Source: Xanthobacteraceae bacterium (GTDB lineage: Bacteria > Pseudomonadota > Alphaproteobacteria > Rhizobiales > Xanthobacteraceae). From it: DNA of 9,960 nt. The stretch is from assembly GCA_030648135.1 (NCBI GenBank), contig JAUSIF010000254.1, positions 1 to 9,960 on the forward strand, read 5' to 3'. The position numbers and the translations under genes were made by a program. How positions within the stretch are numbered: position 1 is the stretch's first letter; the number at the start of each line of letters is the position of its first letter. Under the pieces are notes generated by a model. It had not been told where the DNA came from, made no database searches, and saw nothing but the letters and a program-made list of their open reading frames with translations. Shown here one piece after another: positions 1-4,945 of the stretch.

Positions 1-1148
1 GGATCGAGCGCGAACGGGCGGCGCGCGCGAACCGGCTCACCACCATCAGCGCCGAACGCGCGGCCTGGCGCGAGCGCGAGGAGGGCGCCTCGGTGCGGCT
101 GAAGGCGATCGAGGAGCGGCTCACCGAGACCCGCGCCGACCGGACCGGCCTCGAAGACGCGCCCACCGCTTTCGGCGGCCAGCGTAAGAATTTACTCTCG
201 CAGATCGCCGCGGCGGAAAGCGCCCGCCAGGCGGCCGGCGACCGGCTGGCCGAGGGTGAAACCGCCCTCGCCGATGCCGAACGCGCCGCGCGGGCGGCCC
301 AGGATCTGCTGTCCTCGGCGCGCGAGGAATCCGCGCGTGCCGAAGCGCGTCTGGAGGGCTCGCGCGAACGCCGCTCGGACCTCATGCGCGAAGTCACGGA
401 AGTCCTGGGCGGGCCGCCCGATGCCGCCCGGATCGCGGGCATTCTCGACCGCGACGGCCGCAAGGTCGATCCGGGCGATGTCGAAGCGAAGCTGCAACGG
501 CTCGAACAGGAGCGCGAGCGGCTCGGCGGCGTCAATCTGCGCGCCGAGGAGGAGCTGCGCGAGGTCACGGCGCAGCACGACAATCTCGCCTCGGAGCGCG
601 ACGATCTGATCGAGGCGATCAAGCGCCTGCGCCAGGGCATCTCCAGCCTCGATCGCGAGGCGCGCGCGCGCTTGGCGGCCTCCTTCGCCGTGGTCAACGA
701 CCATTTCCGCAAGCTCTTCACCGGGCTGTTCAGCGGCGGTAATGCCGAGCTGGTGCTGACCGATTCCGACGATCCGCTGCAAGCCGGCCTCGACATCATC
801 GCGCGGCCGCCCGGAAAAAAGGCGCAGACCCTGTCGTTGCTCTCCGGCGGCGAACAGGCGCTGACCGCGCTCGCGCTCATCTTCGCCGTGTTCCTCACCA
901 ATCCGGCGCCGGTGTGCGTGCTCGACGAGGTGGACGCGTCGCTCGACGACGCCAATGTGGAACGCTTCTGCAATCTCCTGGACGAGATGAGCCGGCTCAC
1001 GCAGACGCGCTTCCTCGTCGTCACCCACAATCCGATCAGCATGAGCCGGATGAACCGTCTGTTCGGAGTGACGATGGCGGAACTCGGCGTCTCCCAGCTG
1101 GTCTCGGTGGACCTGGAGACCGCGCAGCGCTTCCGCGAGGCGGGGTGA
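1..1148 (+). CDS. smc: Chromosome segregation protein SMC, C-terminal part (5' end outside window)
   Basis: The reading frame is open from base 3, so the gene is cut by the window edge; about 381 C-terminal residues are present. Smc is a ring-forming ATPase that organises and helps segregate the chromosome with ScpA and ScpB. The first part (to about base 660) is a heptad-like Glu/Arg/Ala-rich coiled coil. The C-terminal ATPase head follows, with the ABC signature LSGGEQ at 840-857, the Walker B motif VCVLDEVD at 912-935 with its catalytic Glu, a D-loop (SLDD) just after, and the switch histidine in VVTHN at 1017-1031. Walker A belongs to the missing N-terminal head. The protein ends normally, shortly after the conserved FGVTMAE stretch. 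I see no terminator between its stop and the downstream atp promoter. The head motifs in this order make SMC much more likely than RecN, RecF or SbcC. Confidence 0.96.
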   Translation, partial: IERERAARANRLTTISAERAAWREREEGASVRLKAIEERLTETRADRTGLEDAPTAFGGQRKNLLSQIAAAESARQAAGDRLAEGETALADAERAARAAQDLLSSAREESARAEARLEGSRERRSDLMREVTEVLGGPPDAARIAGILDRDGRKVDPGDVEAKLQRLEQERERLGGVNLRAEEELREVTAQHDNLASERDDLIEAIKRLRQGISSLDREARARLAASFAVVNDHFRKLFTGLFSGGNAELVLTDSDDPLQAGLDIIARPPGKKAQTLSLLSGGEQALTALALIFAVFLTNPAPVCVLDEVDASLDDANVERFCNLLDEMSRLTQTRFLVVTHNPISMSRMNRLFGVTMAELGVSQLVSVDLETAQRFREAG

Positions 1149-1214
1149 TCTCGTCGCAATGGCGTTTCTGTAGTCCCTTCAATGACTTGCACTGCGGCGG
1201 TGACCCGCACGATC

Positions 1215-1243
1215 CTTGACTTGGTCAACTCCCGTCTCTAATT
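1215..1243 (+). promoter_or_regulatory. Candidate sigma-70 promoter for the atp F0 operon
   Basis: CTTGAC at 1215-1220 and CTAATT at 1238-1243 are separated by 17 bases. The alphaproteobacterial housekeeping pattern is CTTGAC-N17-CTATAT, so the -35 box is a full match and the -10 box matches at 4 of 6 positions. It lies after smc and before atpI, where an operon promoter is expected. Transcription would begin near 1250, giving a leader of roughly 200 bases that contains both palindromic repeats. The -35 box is also one arm of a short inverted repeat (TTGAC/GTCAA, 1216-1228), which could be an operator or chance. Seen by eye only. Confidence 0.5.
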
Positions 1244-1259
1244 TGCGCCGCGACGTCTA

Positions 1260-1307
1260 GCGCATGATCCGGCGAAGTGGAATCGGTTCGCCGATAAGAT
1301 CATGCGC
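1260..1307. repeat. Intergenic palindromic repeat, copy 1
   Basis: A two-part palindrome. The outer arms are GCGCATGATC (1260-1269) and GATCATGCGC (1298-1307), a perfect 10-base pair. The inner arms are CGGCGAA (1270-1276) and TTCGCCG (1287-1293), around a GTGGAATCGG centre. As RNA it would form a long stem with a small internal bulge. The inner half is almost identical to copy 3 at 3456-3499 read in the opposite direction. There is no following T-run, so a simple Rho-independent terminator is unlikely. I recall related GTGG-N2-ACCGGTT palindromes between genes in many rhizobial-type genomes; that is memory, not a search. Confidence 0.8.
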
Positions 1308-1320
1308 CAGATTGATAAGT

Positions 1321-1410
1321 TAGCGCGCGTACCGCAGATCAGTATACACAATCTGCGCAAGCTTGATTGCGTCCGCAAAACCGGTACCCACTTTTGCTGA
1401 TCGCGCGCTA
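1321..1410. repeat. Intergenic palindromic repeat, copy 2 (divergent, compound)
   Basis: Outer arms TAGCGCGCG (1321-1329) and CGCGCGCTA (1402-1410) are perfectly complementary and enclose 72 bases. Within them are two smaller inverted repeats. CGCAGAT/ATCTGCG (1333-1339 and 1351-1357) has an 11-base AT-rich spacer. GCAAAA/TTTTGC (1375-1380 and 1392-1397) flanks ACCGGTACC-type sequence. Read on the minus strand, the right-hand half has the centre AGTGGGTACCGGTT, the same layout as copies 1 and 3 but with AAAA arms instead of CGAA. It sits in the predicted atpI leader, ending 37 bases before the atpI start codon. The compound structure could be two elements merged, or one element with an insert. 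Confidence 0.65.
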
Positions 1411-1447
1411 GAACGAGAGGCCGTTTCCGGAGTTCGAAGGGTTCGCG

Positions 1448-1834
1448 ATGGCGGGTAACCGCTCGCCGGAAGACGGAAGCCGGCGGGCTCGGGACACCGA
1501 GGAAGCCGAATTGACCGCCCGGCTGCAGAGGCTCGGCGAGCGGCTCGGCAGCTTGGAACAGCGCGAGCGGCGGGACCGCGATCGAGACGGCGACGGCAAT
1601 CAGCGCCCGTCGGCGAATGCTGCGGGTCTCGCCCGCGCGCTCAGGCTCTCGAGCGAATTCGTCGCGGGGATCGTCGTGGGCGGTCTCATCGGCTGGCTGG
1701 TCGATCGCGTCGCGGGCATCTCGCCGTGGGGGCTCATTGTGTTCGTCCTCCTCGGTTTTGCCGCGGGTACGCTCAACGCGTTGCGCTCGGCCGGGTTGGT
1801 GGCGTCCCAGGACCAACCAGGCGATCAGAATTGA
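1448..1834 (+). CDS. atpI: ATP synthase protein I (F0 assembly factor AtpI)
   Basis: 128 residues, first gene of the F0 operon. AtpI is a small inner-membrane protein that assists c-ring assembly and is not part of the finished enzyme. The N-terminal 60 residues are hydrophilic and charged, with a possible short coiled coil (about 17-45). Two membrane segments follow, at about 70-86 and 91-110. The first carries the family-type glycine pattern ending in an acidic residue (GGLIGWLVDR). The ATG at 1448 is preceded by AAGGG at 1437-1441 at suitable spacing. The long charged N-terminus is common in alphaproteobacterial members. The next gene, atpB, starts 32 bases after the stop. Position plus the two-helix architecture make the assignment firm, although the sequence family itself is weakly conserved. 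Confidence 0.9.
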   Translation: MAGNRSPEDGSRRARDTEEAELTARLQRLGERLGSLEQRERRDRDRDGDGNQRPSANAAGLARALRLSSEFVAGIVVGGLIGWLVDRVAGISPWGLIVFVLLGFAAGTLNALRSAGLVASQDQPGDQN

Positions 1835-1866
1835 AGTCGAATGGGCTGAAGGAAGACGCGAGCGAC

Positions 1867-2616
1867 ATGGATCCGATCCACCAGTTCGAAATCAAGAAGA
1901 TCGTCTCGTTCGGGCATATCGGCGGCGTCGAGATCGCTTTCACCAATTCGGCCGCCTTCATGTTCGGCGCGGTCGCGCTGATCGTGGGCGGCCTTATGCT
2001 TGCGACCGCGGGCCGCGCTCTCGTGCCCGGCCGGTTCCAGTCGGTCGCCGAGATCACCTACGAATTCGTCGCCGATATGTTGCGGCAGTGCACGGGCGAA
2101 GCGGGCATGCGCTTCTTCCCGCTGGTGTTCACGCTGTTCAGCTTCATCCTGGTGCTCAATCTGTTCGGCATGATCCCGGGCCTGTTCACGGTCACGAGCC
2201 ACATCATCGTGACCGTGGCGCTGGCGCTCTTGGTGTTCGTCACGGTGATCGGCTACGGATTTTGGAAAAACGGCCTGCGCTTCTTCAAGCTGTTCGCGCC
2301 GAGCGGAATTCCGATCTATATCCTGCCGCTGGTGGTGCTGATCGAAATCATCTCGTTCCTGTCGCGGCCGCTGTCGCATTCGGTGCGGCTGTTCGCGAAC
2401 ATGCTGGCGGGACACATCACGCTCAAGGTGTTCGCGGGTTTCATCGGCATGCTGGCGACGGGTCTCGGCGTCTTCGGCTTCGTGGTCGGCATCCTCCCGC
2501 TCTCCATGACGGTGGCGCTGACCGCGCTCGAGTTGCTGGTGGCCTTCCTGCAGGCCTATGTCTTCACCATGCTGACCTGCATCTATCTCAACGACGCGCT
2601 GCATCCGGGCCACTGA
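1867..2616 (+). CDS. atpB: ATP synthase F0 subunit a
   Basis: 249 residues, a polytopic inner-membrane protein that forms the two proton half-channels beside the c-ring. Key residues are visible: the essential Arg174 in the SVRLFANMLAGH stretch (E. coli Arg210), Asn178, His183, Glu222 and Gln229 in LQAY (E. coli Gln252). His183 and Glu222 fill the positions of E. coli Glu219 and His245, so the pair is swapped, as in mitochondrial and many alphaproteobacterial subunits. About five to six hydrophobic segments span the protein, and its length is normal for the group. The frame stays open upstream to an ATG at 1726, but that overlaps atpI. The ATG at 1867 begins the typical MDPIHQFEI N-terminus and has AAGGAAG at 1849-1855. 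The product acts with AtpE, AtpF' and AtpF. Confidence 0.97.
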   Translation: MDPIHQFEIKKIVSFGHIGGVEIAFTNSAAFMFGAVALIVGGLMLATAGRALVPGRFQSVAEITYEFVADMLRQCTGEAGMRFFPLVFTLFSFILVLNLFGMIPGLFTVTSHIIVTVALALLVFVTVIGYGFWKNGLRFFKLFAPSGIPIYILPLVVLIEIISFLSRPLSHSVRLFANMLAGHITLKVFAGFIGMLATGLGVFGFVVGILPLSMTVALTALELLVAFLQAYVFTMLTCIYLNDALHPGH

Positions 2617-2665
2617 ACGACGGCCGGCGCGAATTCCATCCCAACCTGAACAGAGGAGCTCAGCT

Positions 2666-2893
2666 ATGGATCCCGTCATCGGAAAATATATCGGCGCCGG
2701 CCTCGCCTGCATCGGCATGGGCGGCGCGGGCGTCGGCGTGGGCAACATCTTCGCCCATTATCTCGCCGCCGCGCTTCGTAATCCGTCGGCCGCCGACGGC
2801 CAGTTCGCCCGCCTCATCTTCGGCTTCGCCGTGACCGAAGCGCTCGCGATCTTCTCGCTCCTGATCGCGCTGTTGCTGCTGTTCGCCGTCTGA
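2666..2893 (+). CDS. atpE: ATP synthase F0 subunit c (proteolipid)
   Basis: 75 residues forming one hairpin of the rotating c-ring. Helix 1 (about 8-34) carries the glycine-rich packing motif (G17-M-G-G-A-G-V-G-V-G26). The polar loop has R38-N39-P40. Helix 2 (about 48-74) carries the proton-binding Glu58 in the segment FAVTEALAIF. The residue after Glu58 is Ala and there is no Gln at the helix-1 position facing it, so the known sodium-binding signature is absent and the ring should be proton-specific. The ATG at 2666 follows AGGAG at 2654-2658 with 7 bases of spacing, the clearest ribosome site in the first part of the operon. That fits the need for many c copies per enzyme. Full length for an alphaproteobacterial c subunit. 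Confidence 0.97.
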   Translation: MDPVIGKYIGAGLACIGMGGAGVGVGNIFAHYLAAALRNPSAADGQFARLIFGFAVTEALAIFSLLIALLLLFAV

Positions 2894-2900
2894 GCACTCG

Positions 2901-3440
2901 ATGGCGACGGCGACCGGCCAGACCGGCACTGTGGCGCACGGCGGGCCGAAGGGCGTTTTTCCGCCCTTCAACAAGGACACCTTCGGCTCGCAGCTGTTGT
3001 GGCTCGCGATTGCTTTCGCAGCACTTTATCTCTTGCTCGCGCGCGTGGCGCTTCCACGTCTCGCCGCGATCCTGGAGGTGCGGCGCGGGCGCATCGACGA
3101 CGACATCGCACAGGCCGGCAAGCTCAAGAGCGAGAGCGAAGCCGCGATCGAATCCTACCAGAAGGCGCTCGCCGAGGCGCGCGCCAAGGCCCAGGCCCTC
3201 GCCGCCGCGATGCGCCAGGAACTCATGGCCGCGGCGGAGCAGCGCAAGAAGCAGCTCGAAGGCGGGCTCGCGGCCAAGCTCGCCGAAGCCGAACGCAAGA
3301 TCGAGGCGACCAAGTCCGCCGCCATGGCGCATGTACGCGGCATCGCGGTCGATACGGCCGGCGCCATCGTCGAGGAGCTCGTGGGTAAGGCGCCGGGCAA
3401 AGCGGCCGTCGAGCGCGCGGTCGACGCGGCGCTGCACTAG
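2901..3440 (+). CDS. atpF': ATP synthase F0 subunit b' (peripheral stalk)
   Basis: 179 residues. Together with subunit b it forms the peripheral stalk that holds F1 still against the rotating ring; enzymes of alphaproteobacteria and photosynthetic bacteria use a b/b' heterodimer. An N-terminal extension of about 28 residues contains the typical FPPF motif (20-23). One membrane helix follows (about 31-50, starting SQLLWLAIAF) and then a long Ala/Glu/Lys/Arg-rich coiled coil to about residue 160. The FPPF-to-SQLLWL arrangement distinguishes b' (atpF', also called atpG) from the shorter b encoded next. The ATG at 2901 lies 7 bases after the atpE stop. There is no strong Shine-Dalgarno sequence, so translation may be coupled to atpE. 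The gene ends 15 bases before palindromic repeat copy 3. Confidence 0.93.
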   Translation: MATATGQTGTVAHGGPKGVFPPFNKDTFGSQLLWLAIAFAALYLLLARVALPRLAAILEVRRGRIDDDIAQAGKLKSESEAAIESYQKALAEARAKAQALAAAMRQELMAAAEQRKKQLEGGLAAKLAEAERKIEATKSAAMAHVRGIAVDTAGAIVEELVGKAPGKAAVERAVDAALH

Positions 3441-3455
3441 TGTTGTTGTATTGAC

Positions 3456-3499
3456 GCATTTTCTTACGGCGAACCGGTTTCCACTTCGCCGGAAAATGC
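3456..3499. repeat. Intergenic palindromic repeat, copy 3, inside the F0 operon
   Basis: Outer arms GCATTTT (3456-3462) and AAAATGC (3493-3499); inner arms CGGCGAA (3467-3473) and TTCGCCG (3485-3491) around CCGGTTTCCAC. Read on the minus strand, the inner part is CCGGCGAAGTGGAA, then two to three variable bases, then GGTTCGCCG: nearly the same as copy 1 on the plus strand. The outer arms differ (TTTT versus GATC type), so arm pairing is kept while sequence changes, as expected if the hairpin matters. It fills most of the 76-base gap between atpF' and atpF and ends 4 bases before the atpF ribosome binding site. It has no T-run and would otherwise interrupt an essential operon, so it is probably not a terminator. 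Confidence 0.8.
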
Positions 3500-3503
3500 T
3501 CTG

Positions 3504-3509
3504 AGGAGG
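3504..3509 (+). promoter_or_regulatory. Strong ribosome binding site fixing the TTG start of atpF
   Basis: A perfect AGGAGG core, followed by a further GG, sits 7 bases before TTG at 3517. No ATG or GTG in the same frame is nearby, and the TTG gives the expected short N-terminus immediately before the membrane helix. The site therefore decides the start codon. It begins only a few bases after the palindromic repeat, so folding of that repeat could affect its accessibility. Confidence 0.75.
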
Positions 3510-3516
3510 GGACCTC

Positions 3517-4002
3517 TTGCTCTACGAAGCGGAATTCTGGGTCGCGGTCGCCTTTCTCATCTTCCTCGCCGTGCTGTGGCGGGCGGGGGCGTACCGGTCG
3601 ATCCTGGGCGCGCTCGACGCCCGCCGCGACCGTATCCGCGCCGAGCTCGGCGAAGCGCGCCGCCTCAAGCAGGAGGCCGAGAGGGTGCTCGCCGAGTACA
3701 AGAAGAAGCAGCGCGAAACGGAGGCCGAGGCCCAGGCCATCATCGCTCAGGCCAAGACCGAGGCGGCCGAGATCGCCGCCGAGTCGGGAGCCAGGATGGA
3801 GGAATTCGTCGCCCGCCGCACTCGCATGGCGGAGGCGAAGATCGCTCAGGCCGAGACGCAGGCACTCGCAGATGTGCGGGCCGCGGCGGCCGATGCCGCG
3901 GTCAAGGCGGCGGAGCTGATCCTGGTCGAGACGGTCAAGGGCAAGGCCGCGGAGGATCTCCTTGCCGCCGCAATCAAGGACGTGAAAATCCGGCTCGATT
4001 GA
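3517..4002 (+). CDS. atpF: ATP synthase F0 subunit b (peripheral stalk)
   Basis: 161 residues, the partner of the b' subunit encoded just upstream. A short N-terminus (LYEAEFW) leads into a single membrane helix at about 6-22. A charged alpha-helical stalk rich in Ala, Glu, Lys and Arg runs to the C-terminus and is expected to bind the delta subunit and the top of F1. The arginine-rich turn after the membrane (about 26-40, with ALDARRDRIRAEL) is typical of b. The start is TTG at 3517, supported by AGGAGG at 3504-3509. This is the last gene of the F0 cluster here; no F1 genes (atpHAGDC) follow, as expected for alphaproteobacteria, where F0 and F1 operons are separate. A convergent lipoprotein gene ends 43 bases downstream. 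Confidence 0.95.
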   Translation: MLYEAEFWVAVAFLIFLAVLWRAGAYRSILGALDARRDRIRAELGEARRLKQEAERVLAEYKKKQRETEAEAQAIIAQAKTEAAEIAAESGARMEEFVARRTRMAEAKIAQAETQALADVRAAAADAAVKAAELILVETVKGKAAEDLLAAAIKDVKIRLD

Positions 4003-4028
4003 GGGCGCGCAACGCCGCGCTCGCCCCG

Positions 4029-4053
4029 GCGGACTTGTCCGCGGCTCAGCCGC
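4029..4053. terminator. Weak paired hairpins between convergent genes
   Basis: The 43-base gap between atpF and the convergent lipoprotein gene, plus that gene's stop codon, holds two overlapping inverted repeats: GCGGAC-TT-GTCCGC (4029-4042) and GCGGC-TCA-GCCGC (4041-4053). They share two bases and cannot both form fully. They are placed where a bidirectional terminator is wanted, but no T-run follows on either strand, so intrinsic termination is doubtful. They may only mark transcript 3' ends. Confidence 0.3.
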
Positions 4054-4864
4054 TCTGCCCGGGCGGCGGCGCGAATACACCGCTGCCGGCGCCACCGCCA
4101 CTACCGGGCGGCGGATCGAATTGGGGCTGGGTTTCCTTGGGCGCGGTTGATTTCGCGGGCTTGGGAGCGGCCTTCGGCTTGGCGGCGGTGGACTGTTTGG
4201 GGGCCGCCTTGGCCTTGGCCTTCGCCTCGGGGCGCGAAGTGGCCACGGCGCCCTTGGGATCGAAGCCGACATAGACAATGTAGTTGTCGAGATTCTTGCC
4301 TGGCGGGAGCGCGAAGGTCAGGTCGTCCTCGACCTGGCTGAAGACGGTTTGGCTCGCACCCTGCGGCACGCTCACCGGCACCGAATAGAATTTGCTCCAG
4401 ATCGGCTTCGGTTGCGGCCCCTCCTGCACCAGGGCGATGCGCAGCGGCACATTCACATTGCCCGGGCCGCCCTTGGGCCCGACCAGGATGCGTCCCTCGA
4501 TGCCGACCCGCATGGTCATGGTCGCGCCTATGACCGTACATTCGCGAGCGATCTGACCAAGCGAGCCCTGGTAGCGCACATTGTTGGCGCCGGTTCCGCT
4601 GGCCATGACCTGCCAGGCGGAAGCGCCCGTTCGAATCGTGACCGTCGGACAGTCGATGTCGGCGCTGCGCGGTTGTCCGTCTTCCGAAAACGAAGCTTCA
4701 CCATCCGGATTGACCGTCGCCTTTGGTTGCGTGGATGATGACGGCGTGCCGATCGGCCCGAACACGCTCTCCATGCTCGCGCATCCGCTCAGCAAGGCCC
4801 CCGCGAGCAGCGCCGCAAGGCTTGCCCCGATGGGCGTACCCGGCCGAACTCTCGTATCACGCAT
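4046..4864 (-). CDS. Putative outer-membrane lipoprotein of unknown function
   Basis: 272 residues; I do not recognise a named family. The N-terminus is a lipoprotein signal: basic start, hydrophobic stretch (about 12-25) and lipobox L25-S26-G27-C28. Residues after Cys28 are Ala-Ser, not Asp, which suggests outer-membrane sorting. The central region (about 70-205) looks like a beta-rich domain, with Cys72 and Cys109 possibly disulfide-bonded. The tail is low complexity: Lys/Ala/Pro-rich (about 213-245), then Pro/Gly-rich with two PPPG motifs. A GTG at 4873 would add three residues, but the Shine-Dalgarno sequence GGGGGAGGGA ends right against it and is 9 bases before the ATG at 4864, so ATG is preferred. 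The gene follows the M16 genes on the same strand but has its own candidate promoter. Lipid modification and cleavage would involve LspA, encoded nearby. Confidence 0.8.
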   Translation of the reverse strand: MRDTRVRPGTPIGASLAALLAGALLSGCASMESVFGPIGTPSSSTQPKATVNPDGEASFSEDGQPRSADIDCPTVTIRTGASAWQVMASGTGANNVRYQGSLGQIARECTVIGATMTMRVGIEGRILVGPKGGPGNVNVPLRIALVQEGPQPKPIWSKFYSVPVSVPQGASQTVFSQVEDDLTFALPPGKNLDNYIVYVGFDPKGAVATSRPEAKAKAKAAPKQSTAAKPKAAPKPAKSTAPKETQPQFDPPPGSGGGAGSGVFAPPPGQSG

Positions 4865-4877
4865 GACAAACACTCCC

Positions 4878-4890
4878 TCCCCCAGGGGGA
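4878..4890 (-). promoter_or_regulatory. Small hairpin overlapping the lipoprotein Shine-Dalgarno
   Basis: On the minus strand, TCCCC and GGGGA flank a three-base loop (CTG). The right arm supplies the first part of the GGGGGAGGGA ribosome binding site of the lipoprotein gene. If it folds, ribosome access could be reduced. The stem is only 5 base pairs and may be a by-product of the G-run. Confidence 0.25.
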
Positions 4891-4906
4891 CCTTCGCCGC
4901 TGTTCA

Positions 4907-4935
4907 TTTATAGCAGCGTCGGCGGCACTCGCGAA
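4907..4935 (-). promoter_or_regulatory. Candidate promoter of the lipoprotein gene
   Basis: On the minus strand the sequence reads TTCGCG (4935-4930), 17 bases, then TATAAA (4912-4907). The -10 box is strong for such GC-rich DNA; the -35 box is weak (3 of 6). The start site would fall near 4900, giving a leader of about 36 bases before the ATG at 4864. It lies in the 81-base gap after the M16 gene pair and suggests the lipoprotein is at least partly transcribed on its own. Confidence 0.4.
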
Positions 4936-4945
4936 CCCGCATCCC

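Noticed and set aside
192..1028. Long minus-strand open frame opposite smc
   Set aside because: It is a high-GC antisense shadow; the plus frame carries the intact SMC head motifs, and the antisense product is Arg/Ala/Glu-biased with no recognisable domain.
1260..1307. Rho-independent terminator of smc
   Set aside because: The stem is strong, but no T-run follows on the plus strand, and the predicted atp promoter lies upstream of it.
1258..1412. CRISPR array or tRNA-like structure in the smc-atpI gap
   Set aside because: The repeats are palindromic, unequal in length and irregularly spaced, without spacers of constant size. No acceptor or anticodon arm pattern is present.
1825..2748. 307-codon minus-strand frame opposite atpB
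   Set aside because: The product is His/Glu/Arg/Asp/Gln-rich, the usual antisense translation of membrane-protein codons, with no supporting start or family match.
1617..2834. 405-codon plus-strand frame across atpI, atpB and atpE
   Set aside because: It overlaps three well-supported genes in another frame and gives an Arg/Gly/His-rich product with no membrane segments or motifs.
3223..4278. Minus-strand 351-codon frame opposite atpF and atpF'
   Set aside because: Composition is Arg/Pro/Ala low complexity, with no motif, and it conflicts with two stalk-subunit genes.
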